From assembly GCA_945901665.1 (NCBI GenBank), contig CAMDLJ010000157.1:1-6322 (forward strand): a DNA stretch of 6,322 bases, in the 5' to 3' direction. This DNA is from Bordetella parapertussis. GTDB lineage: Bacteria; Pseudomonadota; Gammaproteobacteria; Burkholderiales; Burkholderiaceae. A program made the translations under genes and the position numbers. The notes under the pieces are model-generated. The model was not told the origin of the DNA, did not search any database, and was given only the letters and a program-made list of their open reading frames with translations. Shown one piece after another: positions 1 to 6,088 of this stretch; positions within the stretch are counted from its first letter, which is position 1; each line of letters starts with the position of its first letter.

Positions 1-705
1 ATCGCACCTGGAGAAATGATTGGGCTGGTGGGGCAAAGCGGTTCGGGAAAAACCACCTTGGTCAATTTGTTGTGCCGTTTTTATGACGTCAGCGATGGCG
101 CCATCCGCATCGACGGCGTGGATATCCGTGAGCTGAGCTTGAGCGATTACCGCCGCCACATTGGCCTGGTGTTGCAAGAGCCATTTTTATTTTTTGGCAC
201 CATCGCAGAAAACATCGCCTATGGCATGCCACAAGCCAGCCGCGAAGAGATCGTGGCCGCCGCCCGCGCTGCCCATGCGCATGAATTCATCATGCGACTG
301 CCGCAAGCCTATGACTCGTTGGTGGGCGAGCGTGGCCAAGGTTTGTCCGGGGGCGAGCGCCAGCGCATCTCGATTGCCCGTGCCTTGTTGATCGATCCAC
401 GCATATTGATTTTGGACGAGGCCACCTCTTCGGTGGACAGCGAGACCGAGCTAGAAATTCAGCGCGCATTGGACAACTTGGTGCGCGGGCGTACCACCAT
501 TGCCATTGCCCACCGGCTCTCGACCTTGCAGCAAGCCGACCGCTTGGTGGTGCTCGAGCGTGGTCGCTTGGTCGAGCAAGGCTCGCACGCCGATTTGATG
601 AAGCGCGAAGGTGCCTATTACCGTTTGTACGAGGCCCAGGCGCGCCAGCACGAAGCCGACCGGGTGGCCATGGCCGCTTCATTGGTCCCCCAGGAGATGC
701 GATGA
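1..705 (+). CDS. ABC transporter ATP-binding/permease protein, C-terminal part (5' partial)
   Basis: This is the nucleotide-binding domain of an ABC exporter that couples ATP hydrolysis to transport across the inner membrane. The frame is open from the first base, so the gene starts upstream of the window. The methionine codon at 16 lies inside the strand leading to Walker A and is not a start. The 234 visible residues contain Walker A GQSGSGKT (11-18), the Q-loop LQEPF (Gln 59), the signature LSGGE (115-119), Walker B ILILDEA (about 135-141), the D-loop SSVD (143-146) and the switch histidine in AHRLS (171), so the ATPase looks intact. The domain style (YDVSDG, QEPFLF, GTIAENIAYG) is that of type I exporters with a fused N-terminal membrane domain, which would lie outside the window. 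The stop overlaps the next gene by ATGA, so the two are translationally coupled. From memory, exporters paired with DUF1854 in Burkholderiales are annotated as cyanophycin metabolism-associated, but no cyanophycin gene is visible here. The substrate is unknown. Confidence 0.93.
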   Translation: MAPGEMIGLVGQSGSGKTTLVNLLCRFYDVSDGAIRIDGVDIRELSLSDYRRHIGLVLQEPFLFFGTIAENIAYGMPQASREEIVAAARAAHAHEFIMRLPQAYDSLVGERGQGLSGGERQRISIARALLIDPRILILDEATSSVDSETELEIQRALDNLVRGRTTIAIAHRLSTLQQADRLVVLERGRLVEQGSHADLMKREGAYYRLYEAQARQHEADRVAMAASLVPQEMR

Positions 706-1232
706 GCACGCAGCCCAACCCCGTTGCTGAAACTGTGTCTGACTTGACCCAGGCCGAGCAAGCCCCCCGGGTCCCGTTTTCCTTGAAGCGCGATGCTTTT
801 GGCGTCTGGGTGCTGCACCTATTGGATGGCAGCGTGCACGAACAGGTGGTGGTGGTTCGGGCCTTCCCCGTGTCTCACCCGCATTCGGGTTTTTCGGTGC
901 TCAACCGGCAAGGCCATGAATTGGTTTGGGTGGACGACATCCAAGCCAGCGATGCGCCTGAGCGTGAGGCCTTGTTGCAAGCAGTGGCGGAGCGTGAATT
1001 CATGCCCGAAATTGAGCGTTTGGACAAGGTCAGCGGTTTCATCGCGCCATGCACCTGGCATGTGCAAACCAATCGCGGACCCACCCAGTTGTGGCTCAAG
1101 GGCGAGGAGGACATTCGCCGCATGAGCAGCCAAACCTGGCTGGTGGCCGATGGCCATGGCGTGCAGTACCTGATCCGCGATTTATCGCGCCTGGATCGCC
1201 ATTCACGCAAATTGCTCGACCGGTTTTTTTAA
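702..1232 (+). CDS. DUF1854 family protein, partner of the upstream ABC transporter
   Basis: A 176-residue protein that I assign to DUF1854, a family of unknown function often annotated as cyanophycin metabolism-associated in Burkholderiales. The start at 702 sits in the ATGA overlap with the ABC gene and has a good ribosome site, CAGGAG, at 691-696 inside the upstream coding end. I see no signal peptide and no membrane segment, so it is probably cytoplasmic. After a variable polar N-terminus (1-25) come a segment VRAFPVSHPHSGFSVL (52-67), the conserved-looking EREFMPEIERLDKVSGF (97-113), a Trp-rich stretch, and a C-terminal LVADGHGVQYLIRDLSRLD (147-165). The last part reads like a beta-hairpin (display of a ligand or partner surface), but no catalytic motif is recognisable. 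Overlap with the transporter suggests an accessory subunit or a regulator of the exporter, which is inference. The gene ends in TTT TTT TAA, a run of seven T at the stop. Confidence 0.85.
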   Translation: MSTQPNPVAETVSDLTQAEQAPRVPFSLKRDAFGVWVLHLLDGSVHEQVVVVRAFPVSHPHSGFSVLNRQGHELVWVDDIQASDAPEREALLQAVAEREFMPEIERLDKVSGFIAPCTWHVQTNRGPTQLWLKGEEDIRRMSSQTWLVADGHGVQYLIRDLSRLDRHSRKLLDRFF

Positions 1233-1321
1233 GCCCCACCCGCGCTGGAGGGGGCCGGGACTGTTGGCTTCAAAGGGGCCAGGTGCTCAGGTGGTCGGGC
1301 ACCCGGGCCCACCAGCCCAAA

Positions 1322-1343
1322 TCGTCCCTGAACGCAGTCGAAG
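1322..1343 (+). repeat. Half of a dispersed intergenic repeat (candidate)
   Basis: The plus strand reads CGTCCCTGAACGCAGTCGAA from 1323, followed by GAG. It closely resembles the arm CGTCCTGAGCGCAGTCGAAGG of a short palindromic repeat that I recall from intergenic DNA of many proteobacteria. The differences are one extra C and one G-to-A change. Only one arm is present; I see no matching inverted arm nearby. It sits where the metallo-hydrolase remnant loses resemblance to its family. Confidence 0.3.
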
Positions 1344-1429
1344 AGCAGCTATTGCGCGCCGCTGCGAACCAGGTATTTGGAGCCGGTGACGCTGTCTGCG
1401 CCGCCGATGAATTGAAGGGTCACTGCCAT
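1334..1429 (-). pseudogene. Remnant: N-terminus of an MBL-fold (beta-CASP type) metallo-hydrolase
   Basis: Reading the minus strand from an ATG at 1429 gives about 26 codons containing GGADSVTGSKYLVRSG, then a TAG stop (1351-1349), then LLFDC. From memory this matches the extreme N-terminus of MBL-fold RNase/hydrolases of the beta-CASP group, which begin with a beta-strand, then G(A)xxxVTGSxYL and then LLxDCGLFQG. Resemblance stops after the DC, where the expected GLFQG and the metal-binding HxHxDH region are missing. A full protein of this family has roughly 450 residues, so fewer than 10 per cent remains. The fragment lies 31 bases beyond the dnaJ stop on the same strand, so the gene may once have been cotranscribed with dnaJ. 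An in-frame stop plus loss of the rest argues for a dead gene. The LLFDC part could be chance, because it overlaps a repeat-like sequence. Confidence 0.55.
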
Positions 1430-1460
1430 GGGTTGAGTGTGTGCCCCATGGCGTGTGGTG

Positions 1461-2588
1461 TCAATTGAAGAAGCTGCGCAATTTATCTGCCCAACCCTTT
1501 TCGTTGGGCGAGTGTTTGTCGCCGCCCTTTTTCAGCGACTCGTCCAAGTCTTTCAGCAGTTTGCGCTGGTGTTCGGTGAGCTTGACCGGCGTCTCCACGG
1601 TGATGTGGCAGTACAAGTCGCCCGGGAAAGTCGAGCGCAGGCCTTTGATGCCTTTGCCGCGCAAGCGAAACTGTTTGCCGGTTTGCGTGCCTTCGGGCAG
1701 GTCGATGGCCGCCTCGCCTTGCAAGGTGGGCACCGCGATTTCACCGCCCAAGGCGGCGGTGGTCATGCTGATGGGCACAGCGCAGTGCAAGTCGTCGCCG
1801 TCGCGCTCAAAAATATCGTGTTTTTGGGTGCGGATTTCAATGTACAAATCACCCGCCGGGCCGCCATTGGTGCCAGGCTCGCCGTTGCCGGTGCTGCGGA
1901 TGCGCATGCCGTTGTCGATGCCCGCAGGGATTTTGACTTCCAAGGTCTTATGGGTCTTGATCTTGCCGTTGCCGCCGCACGGCGAGCAGGGGTCGGGGAT
2001 GATCTTGCCTGTGCCCCGGCAATGGGGGCAGGTTTGTTGCACGCTGAAAAAGCCTTGGCGCATTTGCACCTGTCCGCTGCCTTGGCAAGTGCCACAGGTT
2101 TTGGCCGATGTACCGGGCTTGGCGCCGCTGCCGTGGCAGGTGTCGCATTCATCAAAGCTGGGGATGCGGATTTGGGCGTCTTTGCCCGTGGCTGCTTCCT
2201 CCAAGGTGACATCCATGGCATAGCTGAGGTCGTTGCCACGAAACACCTGGCGACCGCCTTGCTGGCGCCTGGCTTGGCCAAAGATGTCGCCAAAAATGTC
2301 GCCAAAGGCATCGGCAAAACCGGCCCCACCGGCCCCACCACCAGCTCCGCGCATATTGGGGTCGACACCGGCGTGGCCGTATTGGTCGTAGGCGGCGCGT
2401 TTTTCCGCGTCGGACAGCATCTCGTAGGCTTCTTTGGCCTCTTTGAATTTCACCTCGGCGGTGGCATCCCCCTGGTTGCGGTCGGGGTGAAACTTCATCG
2501 CCAGTTTGCGATAGGATTTTTTGATCTCTTCGTCGCTGGCGTTTTTGGGAACACCCAGAACTTCGTAGTAGTCGCGTTTGGTGGCCAT
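1461..2588 (-). CDS. dnaJ: Chaperone protein DnaJ (Hsp40, type I)
   Basis: DnaJ binds unfolded proteins, hands them to DnaK and stimulates DnaK ATP hydrolysis. The 375-residue length is normal for the family. Domains in order are: a J-domain (about 4-70) with the essential HPD at 34-36; a Gly/Phe-rich linker (about 71-105, [20 protein letters not shown]); a zinc-binding domain with four CxxCxGxG repeats at C148/C151, C165/C168, C187/C190 and C201/C204, all eight cysteines present; and C-terminal substrate-binding and dimerisation domains (about 212-375). The start [13 protein letters not shown] is the usual one. Upstream of it I see only a weak ribosome site (GAG about 12 bases away), so initiation may be modest. 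It lies 95 bases downstream of dnaK, behind a terminator-like hairpin, and I find no convincing promoter of its own in that gap. Expression therefore probably depends on readthrough from dnaK. No obvious terminator follows dnaJ. Confidence 0.98.
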   Translation of the reverse strand: MATKRDYYEVLGVPKNASDEEIKKSYRKLAMKFHPDRNQGDATAEVKFKEAKEAYEMLSDAEKRAAYDQYGHAGVDPNMRGAGGGAGGAGFADAFGDIFGDIFGQARRQQGGRQVFRGNDLSYAMDVTLEEAATGKDAQIRIPSFDECDTCHGSGAKPGTSAKTCGTCQGSGQVQMRQGFFSVQQTCPHCRGTGKIIPDPCSPCGGNGKIKTHKTLEVKIPAGIDNGMRIRSTGNGEPGTNGGPAGDLYIEIRTQKHDIFERDGDDLHCAVPISMTTAALGGEIAVPTLQGEAAIDLPEGTQTGKQFRLRGKGIKGLRSTFPGDLYCHITVETPVKLTEHQRKLLKDLDESLKKGGDKHSPNEKGWADKLRSFFN

Positions 2589-2611
2589 GGTGTGGTGCAG
2601 CTCTAGGGGGT

Positions 2612-2632
2612 GCGGTTAAACAAATAAACCGC
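2612..2632 (-). other. Alternative stem overlapping the dnaK terminator
   Basis: On the minus strand GCGGTT (2632-2627) can pair with AACCGC (2617-2612) around a nine-base T-rich loop. GCGGT of this stem is also the 3' arm of the larger terminator-like hairpin at 2628-2662, so the two structures exclude each other. The alternative stem is shorter and would form only after the polymerase has passed the T-rich stretch. It could help readthrough transcripts refold near the dnaJ leader, but that is inference. Confidence 0.35.
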
Positions 2633-2662
2633 GCTGACCTGTTGTCACAGGGGCAGCGCGGT
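2628..2662 (-). terminator. Intrinsic terminator-like hairpin between dnaK and dnaJ
   Basis: On the minus strand ACCGCGCTG (2662-2654) pairs perfectly with CAGCGCGGT (2636-2628). Inside, CCTGT (2651-2647) pairs with ACAGG (2642-2638) around a four-base loop, apart from small bulges. The T-rich run TTTATTTGTTT follows directly. This is the form of a rho-independent terminator at the end of dnaK, 22 bases past its stop. As dnaJ follows on the same strand, it probably acts as a partial terminator, or as an RNA-processing or stabilising hairpin that gives more DnaK than DnaJ. Confidence 0.75.
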
Positions 2663-2683
2663 GGGCTTGACGGTCGTGGTCGC

Positions 2684-4621
2684 TCAGCCTTTTTTGACCT
2701 CTTTGACTTCGGCGTCCACCACATTGTCGTCGGCAGGCTTGGCCGTGTCGCCGCCACCCGCTGGCCCGGCAGAGGCACCGGCAGCGGCTTGTTGGGCCTG
2801 CATTTCGGCGTAGACTTTTTCGCCCAGTTTTTGCGAGGCTGTCATCAGCGTTTCGGTCTTGGCTTCGATGGCAGTGGTGTCATCGCCTTTGAGCGTTTCT
2901 TCCAGGTCTTTCAATGCGGCTTCGATCTTGTCTTTGTCGCTGGCGTCGATCTTGTCACCGTGCTCGGTCAGCGACTTTTTCACGCTGTGTACCGAGGCCT
3001 CGGCGCTGTTGCGCGCTTGCACCATGGCGAGTTTTTTCTTGTCTTCTTCGGCGTTGAGCTCGGCGTCTTTCACCATCTGTTGAATTTCAGCTTCGCTCAA
3101 ACCCGAGTTGGCCTTGATGGTGATTTTGTTTTCTTTGCCGGTGGCTTTGTCTTTGGCGCCCACGTGCAAGATGCCGTTGGCATCGATGTCAAAACTCACC
3201 TCGATTTGCGGCGTGCCACGGGCGGCGGGTGCAATGCCTTCCAGGTTGAACTCGCCCAAACTCTTGTTGCCAGACGCCATTTCACGCTCGCCTTGGTAGA
3301 CCTTGATGGTCACGGCGGGTTGGTTGTCGTCAGCGGTCGAGAAGGTTTGTGCAAACTTGGTTGGGATGGTGGTGTTCTTGGTGATCATTTTGGTCATCAC
3401 ACCGCCCAGGGTTTCAATGCCCAAAGACAGCGGGGTGACGTCCAACAGCAGCACGTCTTTGCGGTCGCCGGAGAGCACTTGGCCTTGGATGGCTGCACCC
3501 ACAGCCACGGCTTCATCGGGGTTGACGTCGCGGCGGGGCTCTTTGCCAAAGAACTCTTTGACCTTGTCTTGCACCTTGGGCATGCGGGTCATGCCGCCGA
3601 CCAAGATCACGTCGTCAATGTCGCCCACGGCCACGCCAGCGTCTTTGATGGCGGTGCGGCAAGGCGCGATGGTGCGCTCGATCAGCTCTTCCACCAGTTG
3701 CTCGAGCTTGGCGCGGGTCAGCTTGACGTTCAGGTGCTTGGGGCCGGTGGCGTCAGCGGTGATATAGGGCAAATTGACATCGGTGCTGGCCGAAGAAGAC
3801 AACTCGATCTTGGCCTTTTCAGCCGACTCTTTGAGGCGCTGCAAGGCCAGCACGTCTTTGGACAGGTCAACGCCTTGGTCCTTTTTGAACTCACCAATGA
3901 TGAAGTCGATGATGCGTTGGTCAAAGTCTTCGCCACCCAAGAAGGTGTCTCCGTTGGTGGACAGCACTTCGAATTGTTTTTCACCATCCACATCGGCGAT
4001 TTCGATGATGGACACGTCAAACGTGCCGCCGCCCAAGTCATAGACGGCAATCTTGCGGTCACCTTTTTCGGTTTTGTCCAAACCAAAGGCCAGCGCAGCG
4101 GCGGTGGGTTCGTTGATGATGCGCTTGACATCCAACCCAGCGATGCGGCCCGCGTCCTTGGTGGCTTGGCGCTGGCTGTCATTGAAATAAGCCGGCACGG
4201 TGATGACCGCTTCGGTGACTTCTTCGCCCAGGTAGTCCTCGGCGGTTTTCTTCATCTTGCGCAGCACTTCGGCGCTGATTTGGGGCGGTGCCATTTTTTG
4301 GCCACGCACTTCCACCCAAGCGTCGCCGTTGTCGGCCTTGGCAATGGTGTAAGGCATCATGTTGATGTCTTTTTGCACCTCTTTTTCGTCAAACTTGCGG
4401 CCAATCAGGCGCTTGACGGCGTACAGCGTGTTGCGCGGGTTGGTGACCGCTTGGCGTTTTGCCGATGCGCCGACCAAAATTTCGCCATCTTCTTGGTAGG
4501 CAATGATGGACGGCGTGGTGCGTGCACCTTCGGCGTTTTCGATCACCTTGGTGGTGTTGCCTTCCATGATGGCCACGCACGAGTTGGTGGTGCCCAGGTC
4601 AATGCCGATGATTCTTCCCAT
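2684..4621 (-). CDS. dnaK: Chaperone protein DnaK (Hsp70)
   Basis: DnaK is the cytoplasmic ATP-dependent chaperone that binds and releases hydrophobic peptide segments with DnaJ and GrpE. The length of 645 residues is typical of betaproteobacteria. The nucleotide-binding domain (1-388) has the three Hsp70 signatures: IDLGTTNS (7-14), [14 protein letters not shown] (193-206) and [14 protein letters not shown] (338-351). The expected catalytic residues are present: Lys70, Pro143, Arg151, Glu171 and Thr200 (the autophosphorylated threonine, Thr199 in E. coli). The linker [12 protein letters not shown] (389-400) is conserved, the substrate-binding beta domain runs to about 505, and the helical lid to about 605. 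A Gly/Ala-rich disordered tail (611-628) precedes the final [14 protein letters not shown]. The start is fixed by the universal [10 protein letters not shown] opening and a strong ribosome site, CAGGAG, at 4633-4628. The gene follows grpE after 104 bases that hold a second sigma-32-like promoter, so it can be transcribed from grpE and perhaps from its own start. Confidence 0.99.
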   Translation of the reverse strand: MGRIIGIDLGTTNSCVAIMEGNTTKVIENAEGARTTPSIIAYQEDGEILVGASAKRQAVTNPRNTLYAVKRLIGRKFDEKEVQKDINMMPYTIAKADNGDAWVEVRGQKMAPPQISAEVLRKMKKTAEDYLGEEVTEAVITVPAYFNDSQRQATKDAGRIAGLDVKRIINEPTAAALAFGLDKTEKGDRKIAVYDLGGGTFDVSIIEIADVDGEKQFEVLSTNGDTFLGGEDFDQRIIDFIIGEFKKDQGVDLSKDVLALQRLKESAEKAKIELSSSASTDVNLPYITADATGPKHLNVKLTRAKLEQLVEELIERTIAPCRTAIKDAGVAVGDIDDVILVGGMTRMPKVQDKVKEFFGKEPRRDVNPDEAVAVGAAIQGQVLSGDRKDVLLLDVTPLSLGIETLGGVMTKMITKNTTIPTKFAQTFSTADDNQPAVTIKVYQGEREMASGNKSLGEFNLEGIAPAARGTPQIEVSFDIDANGILHVGAKDKATGKENKITIKANSGLSEAEIQQMVKDAELNAEEDKKKLAMVQARNSAEASVHSVKKSLTEHGDKIDASDKDKIEAALKDLEETLKGDDTTAIEAKTETLMTASQKLGEKVYAEMQAQQAAAGASAGPAGGGDTAKPADDNVVDAEVKEVKKG

Positions 4622-4682
4622 TTTTTACTCCTGTTGGACCGCTGGGCTTGACGCCTGGGGTCGGTGTGAAACGATGTTGAAT

Positions 4683-4710
4683 AGCTGTGGATAAGTCGGT
4701 GGATTTCAAG
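4683..4710 (-). promoter_or_regulatory. Candidate sigma-32 promoter before dnaK
   Basis: On the minus strand a perfect -35 heptamer CTTGAAA (4710-4704) is followed, after 13 bases, by CCACAGCT (4690-4683). Against the E. coli sigma-32 -10 consensus CCCCATNT the second box keeps five of the seven fixed positions. The spacer equals that of the stronger grpE promoter. The predicted start near 4676 gives a leader of about 55 bases. The -10 box overlaps a DnaA box, so its sequence may be conserved for that reason instead. Confidence 0.45.
4686..4694 (-). promoter_or_regulatory. DnaA box
   Basis: The minus strand reads TTATCCACA, an exact match to the high-affinity DnaA box of E. coli. It lies in the 104-base gap before dnaK and overlaps the candidate -10 element there. 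By rough count an exact 9-mer is expected about 0.05 times in a window of this size on both strands. It is a single site with no AT-rich unwinding region or box cluster, so it is not an origin. A regulatory role is possible but unproven. Confidence 0.45.
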
Positions 4711-4725
4711 TGCCCATTGGGTGGA

Positions 4726-5304
4726 TTACTTGGGTGCCGTGACAGTGACCAGGGCCGGGCGCAGCACCCGGTCGGCGATCAAGTAGCCCTTTTGCAGCAC
4801 CATGACCACGGTGTTGGGTTCTTGTTCGGCCGGCACCACCGAGATGGCTTGGTGCTGGTGCGGGTCGAACTTGGCACCAGCTTCGGGGTTGATTTCAATC
4901 ACTTTGTGGCGCTCCAAGGCGCTTTTCAGCTGGCGCAGCGTGGCCTCAGAGCCTTCGCGCAATTGCTCGGCGGTGGCGTCGGCAATCGCCAAGCCTGCGG
5001 TCAGGCTGTCGGCCACGGGCAACAGGCTTTCGGCAAAAGCCTCGACCGCAAATTTGCGCGCTTTGGATACCTCTTCATCGGCGCGGCGGCGGGCGTTTTC
5101 AACCTCGGCCTTGGCGCGCAGAAACTGGTCGGCCAGATCGGTGTTTTGGGCTTTGACCATGGCCAACTCGGCTTGCAAGATGCTCATCGGGTCTTCCACC
5201 GGGCTCTCAGGCAGGGGCGGGGTGGTCGCATGGGCATGGGCTTCACCCAAGGGTGCATGGGTCGCAGGCCCTGACGGCGGCTGGGGGGAGTGGGGGTCGG
5301 ACAT
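4726..5304 (-). CDS. grpE: Nucleotide exchange factor GrpE
   Basis: GrpE is a homodimer that opens the nucleotide cleft of DnaK so ADP is released and the substrate cycle restarts. The protein has 192 residues, a normal length. The first 40 residues are a disordered, Pro- and His-rich tail (including HAHA at about 23-26). Next comes the long dimerising helix (about 41-90, [20 protein letters not shown] then [18 protein letters not shown]), a helical bundle (about 90-133), and the C-terminal beta-domain that contacts DnaK. That domain carries the family signature [19 protein letters not shown] (139-157) and [18 protein letters not shown] (171-188). I chose the ATG at 5304 (MSDPH). The frame stays open upstream to 5430, but that extension runs through the sigma-32 promoter and would lie before the transcription start. 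The ribosome site is weak (GAG, seven bases from the ATG). It is the first gene of the grpE-dnaK-dnaJ set. Confidence 0.97.
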   Translation of the reverse strand: MSDPHSPQPPSGPATHAPLGEAHAHATTPPLPESPVEDPMSILQAELAMVKAQNTDLADQFLRAKAEVENARRRADEEVSKARKFAVEAFAESLLPVADSLTAGLAIADATAEQLREGSEATLRQLKSALERHKVIEINPEAGAKFDPHQHQAISVVPAEQEPNTVVMVLQKGYLIADRVLRPALVTVTAPK

Positions 5305-5328
5305 GTTTAATCTCGAAAAAATCAAATC

Positions 5329-5369
5329 AATCAAGGGTTTGACGGCATATGGGGACAAAACCCTTGATT
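5329..5369. repeat. Perfect 12-bp inverted repeat around the grpE promoter (operator-like)
   Basis: The plus strand has AATCAAGGGTTT (5329-5340) and its exact reverse complement AAACCCTTGATT (5358-5369), separated by 17 bases. The dyad is centred at 5349 on the -10 element of the grpE heat-shock promoter. One arm covers the predicted transcription start, and the other covers the spacer and touches the -35. It is not CIRCE (TTAGCACTC, nine bases, GAGTGCTAA), so HrcA is not the obvious binder. It could be an operator for another regulator. In a transcript reading in from the FKBP gene it would instead fold as a hairpin followed by GATTTGATTTTTT, a weak terminator. Confidence 0.65.
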
Positions 5370-5374
5370 TCAAG
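5347..5374 (-). promoter_or_regulatory. Sigma-32 heat-shock promoter of grpE-dnaK-dnaJ
   Basis: The minus strand has CTTGAAA (5374-5368), a 13-base spacer and CCCCATAT (5354-5347). This is a complete match to the E. coli sigma-32 consensus CTTGAAA, 11-16 bases, CCCCATNT. Transcription should begin near 5340 and give an AT-rich leader of about 36 bases before the grpE start at 5304. It explains heat induction of the whole chaperone set. Confidence 0.92.
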
Positions 5375-5590
5375 ATGCCTTTTTGACGCGGGCAGGCCGT
5401 GGTTGGCTGGGGCCCACACTGGGGTGCCACATCACCGAAAGCGTGAAAGACTGGTGCAGTGAAAGGTCAGCCCTGGTTCAAAAGCCGGGTCAAGGATCGG
5501 GACGGTCAGCCTGGGTATGACTGGCCCAGGCCAGGACAACCGCGGTGGCCCATCCGCCCTGGCACCAGGCCAAAGGGTGGCGGTGGTTTT
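5375..5590. other. Gap between the FKBP gene and the grpE promoter
   Basis: I see no gene in these 216 bases. A palindrome CTGGCC-CA-GGCCAG lies at 5521-5534 and a short direct repeat GGTCAGCC is found at 5466 and 5504, but neither has a T-run, so no clear terminator for the FKBP gene is visible. The nearest candidate is the hairpin formed by the inverted repeat at 5329-5369. Confidence 0.5.
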
Positions 5591-5941
5591 TCAGCCGATG
5601 GCAAGCAGCTCCACCTCAAACTCCAAGGTGGCATTGGGTGGAATCACCCCGCCAGCACCACGTGCGCCATAGCCCATGTCGGGCGGGATGCGCAGCGTGC
5701 GCTTGCCGCCAATGTGCATGCCGGCCACGCCTTCGTCCCAACCGCGGATCACCATGCCCGCGCCCAGCGAAAACTCAAACGGATCGTTGCGGTCTTTGCT
5801 GGAGTCGAACTTGGCCCCACGCTCGCCGTCGGCAAACAACCAACCGGTGTAGTGGACGGTGACATCGTCGCCCGATTGGGCCTGGGCGCCTTCGCCCACT
5901 TGGTCATCGGTGTATTGCAGGCCGGAGGGGTTGGTGATCAT
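5591..5941 (-). CDS. FKBP-type peptidyl-prolyl cis-trans isomerase
   Basis: A single-domain FKBP that catalyses cis-trans isomerisation of X-Pro bonds during protein folding. It has 116 residues, close to human FKBP12 (108), with no signal peptide or membrane segment, so it is cytoplasmic. The active-site pocket aligns residue by residue with FKBP12: Tyr31 (VHYTG; Y26), Phe45-Asp46 (KFDSS; F36-D37), Phe55 (DPFEF; F46), Val64-Ile65 (V55-I56), Trp68 (IRGWDEG; W59), Tyr91 (MGYGARG; Y82) and Phe108 (LEFEVELL; F99). All are present, so it should be active. The start at 5941 has a good ribosome site, AAGGA, at 5951-5947. It is a stand-alone minus-strand gene upstream of the Hsp70 set, and a sigma-32-like promoter lies at 5979-6006, which would place it in the same heat-shock response. 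It lacks the insert-in-flap domain of SlyD, so it is a minimal FKBP. Confidence 0.95.
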   Translation of the reverse strand: MITNPSGLQYTDDQVGEGAQAQSGDDVTVHYTGWLFADGERGAKFDSSKDRNDPFEFSLGAGMVIRGWDEGVAGMHIGGKRTLRIPPDMGYGARGAGGVIPPNATLEFEVELLAIG

Positions 5942-5978
5942 GGTTTTCCTTGTGGGATCGTTGCAAAAGGCGTGAGTG

Positions 5979-6006
5979 TAATGGCGCGACCTGGGCCCAG
6001 TTCAAC
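5979..6006 (-). promoter_or_regulatory. Candidate sigma-32-like promoter before the FKBP gene
   Basis: The minus strand has GTTGAAC (6006-6000), 13 bases, then CGCCATTA (5986-5979). Compared with CTTGAAA and CCCCATNT this keeps five of seven -35 positions and five of seven fixed -10 positions, with the same spacer as the grpE promoter. A start near 5972 would give a leader of about 30 bases. A sigma-70 reading of the same bases (TTGAAC, 19 bases, TACACT) is poorer in spacing. Confidence 0.4.
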
Positions 6007-6088
6007 CGGATTGCGCTTAAGGGTCTGCCAGCCATTGGCCAGGGCCTCGCAAAAGATCAGTCACAAAAGTCAACAGCCGATGAGGCCA

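Noticed and set aside
16..18. ATG at 16 as the start of the ABC gene
   Set aside because: It lies about five residues ahead of Walker A inside the domain core, the frame is open to base 1, and a start here would remove part of the nucleotide-binding domain and all of the membrane domain.
1224..1230. Run of seven T at the end of the DUF1854 gene as a terminator
   Set aside because: No stable GC-rich stem precedes it; the nearby GCAAATTGC palindrome has no loop.
1437..2606. A 389-codon open frame on the plus strand opposite dnaJ
   Set aside because: Same shadow effect; low-complexity translation, and the minus strand carries all DnaJ motifs.
2642..4651. A 669-codon open frame on the plus strand covering all of dnaK
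   Set aside because: Antisense frames of this length are a known by-product of the codon pattern of GC-rich Hsp70 genes. Its translation is rich in Phe, Val, His and Gly without recognisable domains, while the other strand encodes a complete DnaK.
5305..5400. CIRCE/HrcA operator before grpE
   Set aside because: The dyad there differs completely in sequence and spacing from TTAGCACTC-N9-GAGTGCTAA.
5305..5430. A 42-codon N-terminal extension of GrpE
   Set aside because: It runs through the sigma-32 promoter and its predicted transcription start, has no homology to GrpE tails that I know, and the ATG at 5304 gives a normal length.
5475..5486. GGTTCAAAAGCC, resembling a tRNA T-loop
   Set aside because: The flanking five-base arms do not pair and no acceptor, D or anticodon stems can be built around it.
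5521..5534. CTGGCC-CA-GGCCAG palindrome as terminator of the FKBP gene
   Set aside because: A two-base loop cannot form without opening the stem, and no T-run follows on the minus strand.
5545..5862. 105-codon plus-strand frame opposite the FKBP gene
   Set aside because: Low-complexity Trp, Arg and Cys-rich translation without a plausible ribosome site; the other strand has a complete FKBP active site.
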